NCBI RefSeq assembly: GCF_022201045.2
Contig: NC_068558.1
Coordinates: 3,038,001-3,102,000, forward strand
DNA length: 64,000 nt
Direction of reading: 5' to 3'
Source: Citrus sinensis
Lineage: Eukaryota > Streptophyta > Magnoliopsida > Sapindales > Rutaceae
Below the pieces are notes generated by a model. It did no database searches and was not told the DNA's origin. It saw only the letters and a program-made list of their open reading frames with translations. Of this stretch, positions 12,765 to 25,653 are shown piece after piece (positions within the stretch are counted from its first letter, which is position 1; every line of letters begins with the position of its first letter). A program made the position numbers and the translations under genes.

Positions 12765-12888
12765 GGTTTGGCTACCTTACGATTTCTGTAATATACAATC
12801 CCGATAAAACAAGTGATTGAAGGTGAATTCATGTGGATCAGTCATTCTATTTAATTAAGGTGTTGTACTTTAGTAAGGTAACAAGACC
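12765..12888. mobile_element. Palindromic-end MITE, second of a tandem pair
   Basis: A diverged head-to-tail repeat of the preceding element (ggtttggctaccttacg at the start, gtaaggtaacaagacc at the end), separated from it by four bases (ttaa). The internal parts also align ('aagtgactcaacg' against 'aagtgattgaagg', 'attcatgtg' in both). A tandem dimer of a short MITE is less usual than single insertions. Confidence 0.6.
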
Positions 12889-12898
12889 CTATTAATTT

Positions 12899-13111
12899 TT
12901 TTATTTTGACCACGAGGTATTTTGGGGAGGGCTTTAATTGTGTGAGGTACCTTTAAGCTCGTACCACAACCTAGATTATAAGTCTCCTCTCGAACCGAGA
13001 GGCACAGGTTCTCCCAACAAAAATGATTTTCCTGCTACTCGAACTGGAGAGTAAACCCAATCAAACCGCTTAAGGGGACTTCATTGCCAGTGGAACCAAC
13101 ACTTTGTTGGT
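12899..13111 (-). mobile_element. SINE retroposon with 17-bp target duplication
   Basis: A 213-bp insertion flanked by exact direct repeats caagaccctattaattt at 12882-12898 and 13112-13128. Read on the minus strand it starts accaacaaagtgttggttcc, carries a ggttcgag-type box-B-like sequence near 12995, and ends in an A-rich tail (aaaataaaa). The long exact target duplication, length of about 210 bp, A-rich 3' end and Pol III-like box fit a tRNA-derived SINE. It landed in the edge of the preceding MITE dimer and is therefore younger. Confidence 0.75.
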
Positions 13112-13128
13112 CAAGACCCTATTAATTT

Positions 13129-14020
13129 AATTATCATCTTCATGGCAAAAATTACAAATAATATATTTTAATTTCTCAGACGGGTAGTTGAGACTTGAGA
13201 GATCAGAAACGGCCAACATGAGCGAATATGAATCTTGTTAAAGTCTATGAGGATAAGATGCCCCAATATTTTTTCAATCCAAAAATGAATTCTACCAAAC
13301 CATTACGCATTGAAATTTCACTTTGGGTCAGTTTCAGTCTCTGTTTTGTGCAAAGTGCGATTCAATACTGTTTTTTGAAAAAAAAAAAAAAAAAATCCAC
13401 TCCATTAGAAAAATGACAAATTTTTTTCAATATTATGGAAGTATCAGAACAATCTCCCAACAATAACAGTAACACTACTTTACTCGAAAGACATAAAATT
13501 TGGACGCGTTGCAGTGGAATCAAACGCGGCTACCACCATATACAGACGTTAATTAATTTATCCTTTCATGCAGTCATGCCCATTATGGAAACGACGTCGT
13601 AAGGGGTGATTTAATGACCTGGCAAACGGCGAGATCTCTCTGTTTTCACCTTTCCACCAATGTGATTTCCCATTGCAATTGCCGCTCTCGTCGTCTTATC
13701 CTCGTGTTGCCACGTGCATTCTCATCACACACTTTTCATTTTCCAAATTTGTTTACTACCAATTAGGCTGTTATGGACGGCACCTAAGAATTTGCAGTAA
13801 AAATGGATAAATAATAAAATGGGAAGCCATAAATAACAATGCTGTTGATGATGATGAATTTTGGTCAACTTCGTACACCGCCACGAATTACATTTTAAAG
13901 TCACTTTCTCCTCTTCTTCTTTCATTATTTCTTTATTGCTGCTCCGAACTGAAACTTGTGTTGAGAGAGAGAGAGAGAGAGATAAAAAGAGGAGAAAAAA
14001 AAAAGGTTGTTAAAGCTTTG
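13129..14020. other. Spacer and 5' region of the first DXR gene
   Basis: No coding gene is seen. The last 100 bp is probably transcribed 5' UTR: it contains a GA run (about 13963-13982) and purine-rich sequence up to the ATG at 14021. A clear TATA box could not be assigned. Confidence 0.45.
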
Positions 14021-17000
14021 ATGGCATTGAATTTGCAGTCCCCAGCTGAAATCAAGGCTCTCTCTTTCTTGGAGACAACCAGGTCAAATCATCGCCTCCC
14101 CAAGCTCTCAGGTTTCAGATTCATTACTTACAAACATTCTTGAGTTCAAATTTTATTCAGTAAGAGTACGCGTGTGTGTGCGTGTGCGCGCGCGTTCAGA
14201 ATTGAGATGTTACGGCTTTAATTGGTGAAAAATAATATTATTAATTTGGCCGAGCCCCAGACCGGAGTTTAGCTTGGCTGTTGTTGTACTTTCGAAAATT
14301 TAAATTAAGCAGTTACCAACAATTCCCTTAATTTCGCTATGATATTTGAGTTGGTGTACGTGTCTCTAATGTCTGTCAGCTTTGTTTGGTGGCGATTGTG
14401 TTAATTAATGTGTCCGAGCTTTCATCTATTTGAATGAATGAAATTAAATAAAGGTTTTTTGCTGTCATTTTATTTATTATTAGGTGGGTTTCCTTTGAAG
14501 AGGAAGGATAATGCAACGGCGACGTTTGGTAGAATAGTTCAATGTTCTGCTCAGGGACCTCCTCCTGCATGGCCAGGCCGAGCTGTTACAGAGACTTTTC
14601 GTAAGACTTGGGATGGTCCAAAGCCAATCTCAGTGCTTGGGTCAACTGGTTCTATTGGAACTCAGGTACTTCAAATTTAAAACCATCCAGACATCAAAAG
14701 TATAACTAATGGTATAAAAATGCATCAATTAGACTAACATGTTCTAGTTTTCTGATAACTAAGAGTTCCTTAAAAGATCAATCCCTGTGCTATTTAAAGT
14801 TGCTAAAAAAACCAAAAACAGGAATAAGTCATGGGACCAAACCATTTTTATGCAGCTAAAATTAAAACTCATAAAAGGAATAGGGGCCAAAGGAGGTGAA
14901 TGGTTACTGTCCTACCCTCTGATATTTCTCCTTTTAATTTGTGTCTATTAACTAGACGTTGGACATAGTTGCGGAGCATGAAGATAAATTCAGAGTTGTG
15001 GCACTGGCAGCTGGTTCAAATATAACTCTTCTTGCTGATCAGGTAAGCTTTCTGTTTCGTGATGTTCAATAGAACTTGCAAGTTCACTCTTTAGCACTGT
15101 GATGGTCAAAACTTACCTTCATCACTTTATTTTGTAAATTTACATGGTAATAACTGATGATAAACTATCACTTATCACCTATGTCACATAAGCAACATGG
15201 GTTTTGGAGAAACACCACCAGAAAATTACTTTCCTCTTATTTATTTATCTTTAACATATAGAAAGTTGTTCCACAGTGTTAGCAACTTTGAATCAGCAAA
15301 ATTTTATTTCTGATCATGGTTGAATTTATTTGTTCACATCTAGGAGAACAAAGCGTTGATTTAATGAACTTGATCGAGTAGATTGAAAATCAATATTGTA
15401 GCTTTAGCTCTCTTGAATCTTGATTAATCTTTTAGCACATTACAGGTGAAGAGATTCAAACCTCAAGTAGTTGCTGTTAGAAATGAGTCATTACTTGATG
15501 AAATCAAGGAGGCTTTGGCTAATGTTGAAGAAAAGCCCGAGATTTTGGCCGGGGAACAGGGAGTCATTGAGGTAGGAATCTACCAATTCCTCCTTTATTT
15601 TGGTTACACGGATGGAACAAATTCTTATTATTGAGAAGATATTGTTTTGAATTTCTTTTCAGGCTGCCCGACACCCAGATGCTGTCACCGTGGTGACAGG
15701 TATAGTCGGTTGTGCAGGATTAAAGGCAAGTCCCCAATTTTGTTATTGAATTCCTTTTTTATGGATCCCAGATTGAGTAGTAGAGTAGAAGCTAACCAAG
15801 ATTTCAGTCATCAGAAAACATGAATTTGCCATCTGAAAGTTTTCTTGTTATTTTTTTAACAGCCTACAGTTGCTGCGATAGAAGCAGGAAAAGATATAGC
15901 TTTGGCCAATAAGGAGACATTGATTGCTGGTGGTCCTTTTGTCCTTCCTCTAGCTCACAAGCATAACATAAAAATTCTTCCAGCTGATTCAGAACATTCT
16001 GCCATATTTCAGGTATGAACACTTATGTGTTGATTACAGAGTACCAGTAGAATTATATGTAAATGATATATTCTTTCAGTGCATTTGTAGTACTTTATTG
16101 TCTGTTATGCATTTACGTATTTCTATGGTGAATATCTTTCTTGCACTTGCATCATCTGACTATAAAACGTGTAAAATCTCCTTTCTGCAGTGTATTCAAG
16201 GCTTGCCTGAGGGTGCACTTCGGCGCATTATTTTAACTGCATCTGGTGGGGCTTTCAGGTGTGGGATCATAATTCCTGTTAGATTCCTTGATCTTATTGG
16301 TGAAAATCTACATTGGGAACATTATTTTGTTTTACATGAGTGACTCATATTGCATCCACAAACTTCAGGCTTAAGCTTCTGTCTTATTTTTACTTCTGTT
16401 GTTTATTATTATTATTATTTTGGCACATTACCCATATCCATTTATGCCTTTTCAATTTTTTTTTTAAATTTTACATTGAATAATTTTTTTAAATTTTACA
16501 TTGAATAATGGAGGATAGTTGATCTAACTCACCAACATTTTCATGGCGAATTTTGAACCGCCACTTCTGCATTTTGATTCTATCCATTGGGTGCATTACA
16601 TAGAAGCTTGACTAACATTTGTTACTCTTTATTTCTGACAGGGACTGGCCGGTTGAGAAACTGAAAGAAGTTAAAGTGGCTGATGCATTGAAGCATCCTA
16701 ACTGGAGTATGGGAAAAAAGATTACTGTCGATTCTGCTACCCTTTTCAACAAGGTTTGTTTTCAACTGACTTCTCCATTGTACAATTTGAAAATAAGTTA
16801 AGGCCCTCACACTCTTGTTATTTGACAGGGTTTAGAAGTAATTGAAGCCCATTACCTATTTGGAGCCGAATATGATAATATTGAGATAATAATTCATCCA
16901 CAGTCTATCATACACTCAATGGTCGAAACACAGGTCTTACTCTATCCAGTTGTCATGTTAGTTTATAGCAGCGGTGCCATTGAGATAACGTTAGCTGTGC

Positions 17001-17496
17001 CATTGAGATGACATGAACTCTCTGTGTAAATTTTGATAGTTGTTTCTTGCCTTCTGATCTCTTGTCTTTGCATCAATATCTTTTCAGGATTCTTCTGTTA
17101 TTGGACAGTTGGGTTGGCCTGATATGCGCTTACCAATCATTTATACAATGTCTTGGCCAGAAAGAATTTACTGCTCCGAATTGACGTGGCCTCGCCTTGA
17201 TCTTTCCAAGTAACTGGTTTTTTCCCTTGTCAAAATATGGTTTTAAACATCTTTTGTCTCCTTTTTATAAAATAAAAACTCCTTGTGATTATGTTTCAAA
17301 AGTAAGTTCTGCTTTACGTACACTGGCAGTATTACTTTCAAATGACCCAAATTCAACCCAAGCATTTCACAATCGTCTATTTATTGACACTTGTTACTAG
17401 AAATGGTGAGAAACGAAACAGAAAGAAATAGAATAAAAGAGCGAAGGAAGCAAGATATGTAGTCAAGACATCATTCTTTTATTCATTCATGACCTG

Positions 17497-17575
<79 letters not shown>

Positions 17576-19164
17576 TCCTTTCCTAGTGAGGACATTCTCA
17601 CTTTGTTAAACTGAGGACGTCACTAAAATCCAAAAAAAATACAGATTTCAATACATTGAAAAAACACAGTTTTTTGTCTGTTAGTGTATCGAAATATGCG
17701 TTTTTTTGTTGAGATAAATCTAATTCATAGATAATACAAATCTTATTCCAGTAATGGTCACCTATGCTTGAATCTTGGGGAGGTGGATTTTTGAAAAGAA
17801 AAGAAAAAAAAGGCTTTGCAGCCCTACCTTTAAGGTTAAAATAGGAGGGAAAAAAATCAATATCCTTACATTTCTAAAATAATATATTCTTAGAAGTGGC
17901 ATGCCTTAAAAACATGGATGGATTGAAAAGTGATCCTGTGACCAATACTTTTAATTGTTTCATTTGCATTATTCATGACTGATGAGCATGCAATTAAGGT
18001 GATTTCAATTATTTTTATTTTGTTATGCCTCCATTATTTTATCTCTGAAACAAATGTTCTTAGAGAAGACTCTTGTTATAGGGATTTTTCATGTGTGAGG
18101 TTAAAACAATCTTTCTGTGTGTCTTTATATCTATGCTGAGGGTCATTCTTAGATGTGTGACTAAAATTGAAATGGATGATTCAGGCTTGGATCATTAACA
18201 TTTGTGGCTCCTGACACTGCAAAATATCCATCTGTAAATCTTGCCTATGCTGCTGGACGGGCTGGAGGCACCATGACAGGAGTTCTTAGTGCAGCTAACG
18301 AGAAAGCAGTAGAGATGTTCATTGATGAAAAGTATGTATCCCTGGTCTTGATAGAAAATATTGCTTTGTTAAGTTTTAAGACATGATGAGTTTGTTTCCT
18401 GGTTTTCCTTGAATTTTGTGTGATTTTATCGTTCAACAAGGAGCGTGCTAAAGATCACGTTAATAATGCTTGTATCCAAGGGGGCAACCCAATTGGTTTG
18501 AATCTTGCAATGGAAGCAAGAGGCCAAGGGTCTAACCCCCCACACCTACCTTGAAGGTGGTTTGATTTGTTTTGGGATGATGTGGAGTGAGGGGCATGGC
18601 AACTGAAAAAAGAGGGGGGAAAAAAATGGAAAAATACAAGAACCCAAAAAAAAAAAAAAAGGGCTAGATGGTCATGAATTATGCAGCATAACTCCCGAAA
18701 TTCATAGTTGCTTATTAGTTGGAAATAACTTTTGACACTCATTTTCATATTGACTTAGATTGTCAACTTCTTGATCTCTACTAGTTCCTGCCCATGAATA
18801 GAAAAGAGGGAAACTTTTTCTTGTGCAGTGAAATGATCAAAAGTTTAAATGATATCATTCTAGTAATTTCCAACTACAGTTCTTCTTTAAGCTTGCTCTA
18901 GTACTGCTCGTATAATAAATTGGAGAGCTTAATATATATTAATAATATATTCTCTTGCAAAATATATTAATAATATAGTGTCTTCATGGATACAGGATTG
19001 GCTATCTGGATATTTTCAAGGTTGTGGAGCTAACGTGTGATAAGCACAGGGCGGACTTGGTAACCTCGCCTTCCCTAGAGGATATAATACATTATGATGC
19101 ATGGGCACGAGAGTATGCAGCTGGTTTGCAATTTTCATCTGGTAGAAGCCCTGTTCCAGCATGA
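14021..19164 (+). CDS. DXR: 1-deoxy-D-xylulose 5-phosphate reductoisomerase, copy 1
   Basis: Converts 1-deoxy-D-xylulose 5-phosphate to 2-C-methyl-D-erythritol 4-phosphate with NADPH, the committed step of the plastid MEP pathway. Coding exons: 14021-14111, 14484-14665, 14956-15042, 15446-15571, 15663-15725, 15863-16012, 16191-16258, 16642-16753, 16829-16933, 17088-17209, 18185-18331 and 18996-19164, giving 1422 nt or 473 residues, normal for plants. Residues 1 to about 55 look like a transit peptide, followed by the plant [10 protein letters not shown] block. The NADPH-binding GSTGSIGTQ is at 83-91. The metal site PADSEHSA holds Asp225 and Glu227. ASGGAFR is at 250-256, the flexible loop HPNWSMGKK at 274-282, and [11 protein letters not shown] at 286-296. 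Everything expected is present, so this copy should be active. Intron 5 has a GC donor (15726). Intron 10 carries a CT/TA microsatellite and intron 11 a SINE-like insertion. Confidence 0.97.
17501..17568. repeat. CT/TA compound microsatellite in DXR copy 1 intron 10
   Basis: A run of CT dinucleotides followed directly by a run of TA dinucleotides. It is absent from the matching intron of DXR copy 2, so it arose, or was lost, after the duplication. Confidence 0.95.
18470..18662 (+). mobile_element. SINE-like insertion in DXR copy 1 intron 11
   Basis: Introns 11 of the two DXR copies align on both sides of this point (aatgcttg on the left, then gtcatgaattatgcagcat-like sequence on the right). 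Copy 1 alone carries about 190 extra bases ending in a 16-17-base A run. It contains ggtttgaatct near 18495, one mismatch from the Pol III box B consensus. Length, A tail and absence from the paralogue suggest a SINE in the gene's own orientation. A clear target duplication was not found. Confidence 0.55.
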
Positions 19165-22100
19165 CTGCTTGCATTGATGCCCTACTTTGAGAACTAGAGA
19201 GATGTGTTTACTTTTTGCCAAAAACTGGTATTCTCGTCAATGTTTAAAGAGGCATCGAGCAATTGTACCATAAATAAATATAAGGTGGGGATTCAGTATG
19301 TGTCCCCGATTTTATAGGTGCAAATGTATGAATGCATTTTTTAACCAATTTGACTGTTGGTGTTCTCTTAGTATAGAGGAAAAAGGGATATTTTTTTAAA
19401 TCACAAATAAATGGAAGATAAGAAAAAAATGTTTTTTTGTAGTGCAAAGAAATATCGCTGGTTTAGAGCTAAAGGTCTATATGTATTAACAATGTTTAGG
19501 CTGGGCTTGCTTTACGCGTCTATATCGGCCGAGGTTTGATAATGGCAAATATTTTGTTGTTAGTTTCAACTTCATTTGAAAGACTGAATGGCCAGAATGC
19601 TTGAAATTGTTCATTTTATACAAACAATCACAGCAATTGAGAAGGGCAGCTCCAATATGGAAGAAAGATATATTCCTTCCCTCTTGCTATGTAATATTGG
19701 AGTGGGCAATAACATTCGGATTGATATCGAATTGGTCTACGCAGGAAGACACCTCCCCCCCACCCCCCCTTCCCCCCCGGCCAAAAAATAAAAAAAAAAA
19801 GGACCTTACGCCTCAAACATAGTTTTATGGGAAATGATCAGTTAATGCTTTGATCAGTCATTCAGCTTAAGTTTATCGTAATATCAAAACTACTACAATA
19901 ATTTGAATTTGTTAAAATTTTCATCTTAAGTTACTATTGAGATATTCAATAGAATCTAAGTAAAATGACCATTTTATCCTTGAATTCAAGAGCTTTTTTT
20001 TTTATGCCATATATAATAAAATTAAATTAAAAAGAAAAACAAAAATAAAATATCAAAACCTAGTAAACCCAACAAGCTCTTTGTTTCATAACAAAATCCA
20101 CCAACGATTTTGATCGCTAACCAAAATTTGTAACAAACCTTCATTAACCAATCAAACCAAAAACAAGATAAAACATATCTATCTTCTTCCTTATCTTTTC
20201 CTTCTATAAATTTTTAGGGTTTACAAAATCAAGTTAGGATGTGTATCAAATCCTTCACCACCAAAATTCTTCATCACTAAATCATTCAACCATATGCAAT
20301 AATTGACAAAAACATGCATTAGGCTATGAAGAGTTGAATACTACCCATGAAGTGTCTTATGGTGGTTGTAACTATCCATGAGGCTAGCAAAAGAGGCATC
20401 GACAACAATGATAAGTTGCAATGGTGGCTATGATACTGTAAACATTTAACATGCTAAAAAAATAATAATAATAGTTTAAAATATAAAAATAAAAATTGAT
20501 TTCTTATAACTCTAATTTCCTCCTTACTTAAAAAAATATAATTTATCTTTGCAAATTTACACAATCAAACTCAATCCACAAATTACCCTCAACATTAATT
20601 CATAGACATCCAATCAATCTAATCCTTAAATTCAATTTCATAAACACCTAATAGAAATTGTGAATTACCCTTGTGACATCATTATTTATAAACGACAATT
20701 AATATTTTGGTAAATAGTTGATACAAATTACAAACTTAGGATGAGAAATTGAACAAATTTAAATTTTATAGTATTTTTTGTAACAGAGCAAACTTATGGT
20801 GGAGGATTGGTAATTTTACAATATTGAGCATGTTAAAATGTCTAAATTACCCTAATGACTTCATCAGTTATGAATGGCACTTAACGCTCTGGTGGACAGT
20901 TGATAAATATTACAAACTAAGGATAGGAAAATTGAGTAAATTCAAACTTTTGAATTTTTTTTTTATAAGAGTGTAACTTAAGATAGATGATTGATAATTT
21001 CCTTAGTTTTATTATTTCCACAATTGCAATGTTATAGTTTTCAAAGTAATTTTATTAAGTCACATTTGGTATTGAGATAAGGTGGCTTAAAAGCCACAAA
21101 AAAAAAAAAAAACTATAGTTATAAATAGTGTGTGTGTGTAGTAAATATATTTTAGGCGCAAATCATATCTACAAACGTTTACCAAATATTTAACAGCTGT
21201 GATTTTTAACCTATAGCTATCCAACCATATTACCAAACTGGACTTCTATATAATAGTGGTCATATAACTATTTAATACAAATGAAAAAGATATATCTTTA
21301 TTTGTGAACATTTAAGAAATCAAGGATCTCTATATTATTACTCCGTTTTTCAAGTTATAGTGTGTGATAAATATGATTAAAAAAGAGCTCTGAATGTCAA
21401 ATCATTGACTCATAACTAAGCATAAAGTTGGAGTGAGACGAGAGTAAAAGCAATGACAGATGTACCATAAAGCCAAAATGAGTCCAAAAGAAGAGAATGG
21501 TAAGGTCATGGTAAATTTTAATTTAGGCTTCATCTGGAATTAGATTATGTTGTTCTAGTTTCAATGTAGAATTGCATGATACTAAGTGTGAGTTTTGGGA
21601 TTGCGGTGATTAATGGAATAAGTTTCTTTTGTTGTGCGGATAAGATAAGCTGTTGATTAAGAAAACAGTTATGTTTGACAAATTATCTTGTTGTGGTTGT
21701 TATGAGTTTGAAAAACTGAGTATAAGCATTTGATAAAAAAATTTATACAAAAAAGTACAATTTTATTATACAATGACTAAAATAAATTGCCTTGTGACTA
21801 AAATAAACACAAGTTTAAATTGACTTTTATTAGTATATTAGGATTATCAAAAAGTAAGACATAATTATCTTTTTGTTAAAATATTGAGGTTATAATAAAA
21901 ATTTTAAAAAGACGTGGTAGCTTATTTAATAAGTTGCTGATAAAAACCGACTAACTTTCTTCTTTTAAAAGTGGGGTACTTGCCAACAAAGAAATTTATT
22001 AAATAAGTAGGTCTTGAAAATTTTATCAAATACTATTTTTGTCAAATATAAATAAGCTAATTTTATCAAAAATACTATTTTTGTTAAATATAAATAAGCT

Positions 22101-22528
22101 ATTTATAATGTTTTAATCACAGTCCCAAATAAGGTCCAAATTAGTGAGTTCAGAGATGCCATCAACATAAGATAGGTAAATAAGGTCTAAATTATTGCAA
22201 TTGTAGTAAGTTTGAAAAGTAGAGTACGTATATTTGGTAAATTTTTATTACAAAAGTGCTGTGTTGTTTCACAATAACTAAAATTTACATAAGTTTAAAC
22301 TACCATTTAGTTTTTTATATTATGTTCATAAATTGTTTATGCCTTTTTTGTCTTTTTATAATACATAAAATTACATGAAATAAAAAACTAAATTGAATAA
22401 AACTTGACGAACTTCATAATCTATTAAAATATGATAAAAATTCATACTAATACATAACCTAAATAAAATAAAAAGTAACTTGCATTGCATTCACTTTAAA
22501 CTTGTTACAATAATATTCATCAAATTTT
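19165..22528. other. DXR copy 1 3' flank and AT-rich spacer
   Basis: About 19165-19350 is the 3' UTR region; it is recognisably shared with the 3' flank of DXR copy 2 (about 34628-34815). A C-rich run lies at 19752-19780. Two diverged tandem copies of a roughly 170-180-bp sequence sit at about 20655-20820 and 20835-21000 (shared 'attaccct.atgac.tcat' and 'cagttgata.a..attacaaact' motifs). A further AT-rich repeat at about 21870-22085 reappears in the same orientation at 24060-24235. No gene is recognised. Confidence 0.5.
21870..22085 (+). repeat. AT-rich direct repeat flanking the Harbinger remnant, left copy
   Basis: Aligns in the same orientation with 24060-24235. Shared landmarks are 'gcttatttaataag', 'cttttaaaagt', 'aaataagtag' and 'aaatactatttttgt/attaaa'. 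The pair brackets the Harbinger remnant. They may be related MITEs of the same superfamily or the ends of one larger insertion. Confidence 0.4.
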
Positions 22529-23470
22529 CTATGTCCTGTGATCTAGAGCATTACTATTATGATACTCTTTTTTAATGACATTTTCTCTTACTATTCCTTT
22601 ATTAAAGATTAAACCATAATTACTTTCAATGTTGTCAAAATAAAGATCACGTTGTGCGTGCCTTCTTAAATTATTGTACAATGTCGTGGCTGCAATGATT
22701 ATTTTCACTTGTTTGGTAAATGGATAGTTAGGCATATCTCTCAAAATATTCCATCTTTTTCTCAATACTCTAAATGTGCGTTTAATAACACTTCTACGAG
22801 ATGAATGAGCATGATTAAATATTTCTTGAAAAATTATGGGTTTATTACCTCGACGAAAGGGTAGAAGGTGGTATTTTTTTTACCTTTATATGGATCTAAA
22901 AACCATTAATTTGGGGGTATCCCATGTCAACTAACTAATATTTTCTTGTTGAGTAAAAAATATATGTATTTGCATCATTATATTTAAAAGATATAAACTA
23001 TAATTCAACATAAATACTTTATAAAGAAATATATTTAAGAAAGCAATATTTAAAAAAGGGAAAAGAAAAGTAGAATACCTTTGGGAGACTTTAGAAAATT
23101 CATTTTAGGATTTATAACGGTTGCTAAAAGGATCCTTGCATCGTGTGCACTGCCTTCCTAACCTACAAGTGCGAAACTAAATTACATATCAAAATTATAT
23201 GCAACCATTATATTTTAAGTTGGTATTCCTTTTATGCCAATATATGGCATTTAATCTTCAAGGGATAGCACTAATACAATCTTGATAATAACATAAAAAC
23301 ATATTCATTACCAATTTGTAACTTTGCAAAATAAAAATTAAGAAAATTTAATTACTTTACAATGGGGCATATACCTTGAATCTCTCAATATTTCTTTAGG
23401 AACTTCCTTGAATGTAGGATCTTCTGGCTTTATTATATCTATTATCATAAACAAATAACATCTAATGATT
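22529..23470 (-). pseudogene. PIF/Harbinger transposase remnant
   Basis: Minus-strand fragments in order match the plant Harbinger DDE nuclease. They are a PEDPTFKEVPKEI and RYMPH block near 23380-23440, a DCISAI piece near 23280 (compare the family CIGAIDGTH), EGSAHDARIL near 23130-23160, then YLVDMGYPQINGF near 22900-22950. The C-terminal block follows (YHLLPFRRGNKP, SSRRSVIKRTFRVLRKRWNILR, MPNYPFTKQVKIIIA), in a frame open from 22765 to 22529. A one-base loss near 22900, stop codons and missing catalytic context show that it is dead. It was an autonomous element of the Tourist/PIF superfamily. Its ends and target duplication are no longer clear. Confidence 0.75.
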
Positions 23471-24059
23471 AGCTAGAATATCTACTAATAGTTTCACCTG
23501 AGCATTGAAATCATTCTTGTGCTAATTGACTTCTGATTGATGTTTGATGTAGGATATTATCAGAAGATTTTGGGATTTTAATTATTTCAAAAATTTTATA
23601 TTTATATTTTAATTAGCATTAATTATGGTATTTATTTAGATCTTTTATTTTTAGTTTAATTTAGTTTCCCTATTTGAGTTAATATGAGAAAGTATGTTTT
23701 CCTAATATAAATAGGGAGGTCATGTCAATGTTTTAAAGAGCCTTATGATTAATAAAAACTCCTATTTTATAATTGATAATAACATAAAATATTAACATAG
23801 ATAAATATATTAAATGTTAAAAGAATATATTAAACGTTAAAAGCCATTTAGAGTTAGCTTTCGTGTAAAAGTGTTCGTAGTTCGAAAAAAAATTACGTAA
23901 TCATATGCTAGCCTTATTGATTTTTATAATAAAAAAAAAGAAAAGTAAAATACAAAAAATATGAACTTACTAGATTAAAATTTTAATATTAGAGAAAATA
24001 TATAGTAGTTATTGTAGTAATATGATATCTAATGGTATATATATTAGGGTTTATAAAAA

Positions 24060-24235
24060 AAAGGACATGATTATTTTTTTGTCAAACTATAATAGAAACG
24101 TTAAAATGTGTGATGGCTTATTTAATAAGCTCTTATAAAAAGTAGTTTGTACTTACTTTTAAAAGTTGTCTTAAATGAAATAAGTAGCTTTTACTAAATT
24201 TACAAAATACTATTTTTATTAAAAAATTATGAAAT
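24060..24235 (+). repeat. AT-rich direct repeat flanking the Harbinger remnant, right copy
   Basis: Partner of the repeat at 21870-22085, in direct orientation. It is more diverged from it than the two DXR copies are from each other, so it is probably old. Confidence 0.4.
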
Positions 24236-24429
24236 AATTAACTTATTGAATTTCAATCTTAATTCCAAATGAAAGCTCAATAAAATTAGAGTAGTTTCCT
24301 TTTTAACATATGAGTGGTAAAGTTGAAAGGGAAATAGAAAATGAAAGCTTATTTTTTAACAATGCATCTTTAAGAAATGATACATTCTCTTGAAACACAA
24401 CCAACAAAATACAAAAACTAATAGCACCC

Positions 24430-25312
24430 CCCGGTGAAACAACCATCTATCAAGCACGCTGCAGTCACCACACACTAGCGACCAAACCTGAACTAACGCT
24501 TTCTGATTATATTGCCTTGAACCAGTAGCCTCACCATTGCGGGTAAATCACTGCCACCACCAATGCTCCCATTGACCTTAAAGTGTCTAAATATGCTCAT
24601 CTAATTGACTTTTTTCGGTCGTCGTTGCCGGAATACAATTTGAAGTCCTAACCGATAGTAGTCAATAGCCACTGCCCTCAAGCAGCTGTCCTAGAAGTCA
24701 ACAAGAATTTTTCAACCAGGGAAGGAGCTTAGTTCTTCGGCTGGGATCTTTGTTTTCTGTCTTTTTAAGTTTGTTTTTTTTATTTTGTATAATTTTCTTT
24801 GATTTACTATTTTTCTTTTTTCTTTTTTATTTTCATTGCATCTTTGTTTTTGGATTTGTTTAGATTTTTGTGGTTGGATGTTGTACATCTGTTGTTCTTG
24901 AGGTTCTTTCGGTGTTGAAGATGGTGTTGTTTTAGGTTTTTTTTTTTTTATCATGATTATGTCAGTGTTCATATCGGGATGATATGAACACATATTTACT
25001 ATCGAATTGGAAGAGGTTTCACGTACATTAGCTGAGGTGGGATAGATCAGTCTCGAGAAATTCCTCTGGTACTTAAGTGGTTTTAATGGGAGGAAATTTT
25101 CTTTATTTTCTATTATTTATAATGGTTGATAGATGATGCATCTATTTTAAGCTCGAGTCTAAGGTGTTATCCTATTTATTTTATTTAAACTCGACGTGGG
25201 CATAAATTTTAAGCTGGATATGATCCTGTATTTATGCTTCTTTTAGCATTGTATTATTGATCATTAATGATCTTTGAATGAAATCCATTCCTTTAAAAAA
25301 AAAAAAAAATAG
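24430..25312 (+). mobile_element. LINE-like retroposon 3' end with poly(A)
   Basis: A block less AT-rich than its surroundings, ending in gaatgaaatccattccttta plus a 13-base A run. This resembles the 3' ends of plant L1-type LINEs. No reverse transcriptase remains, so it would be a 5'-truncated copy. The left boundary is approximate, and no certain target duplication was seen. An open frame on the opposite strand (24712-24993) is low-complexity Lys/Gln and is not a gene. Alternatively this is a processed copy of an unknown transcript. Confidence 0.4.
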
Positions 25313-25653
25313 TAAACATATGAGTAGCAATTTTCATTCCGCAACATCAGAAATGATTTCAGTTGCTCCCGATAACTTATCGATTTTGGAATACTCTGGC
25401 AGTATAATAGAAGAGCGATGTTATCAATTATCATGTCACGCCCGGCCAAAATTTCTCAGACAGCCAAGTGGCGCGTTAGTCATGGAGTTAGAGATAGATA
25501 CAGGACCCGAAAATGACTCTAATGAGAAAAAATCAATTATACTCAATATTATTGGCCACGTGACGGAATTACCAGCCAATAGGCTTAAAAAGTTGCACGG
25601 CACTTTGGTTTCCAATTGAAAGAAGAAACGATACCAGTTTATAGGAGTGATAC

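Noticed and set aside
24712..24993. 93-codon minus-strand frame, Lys/Gln-rich
   Set aside because: Low-complexity translation of a T-rich stretch inside the LINE-like 3' end; no domain, and the other strand explains the sequence better.
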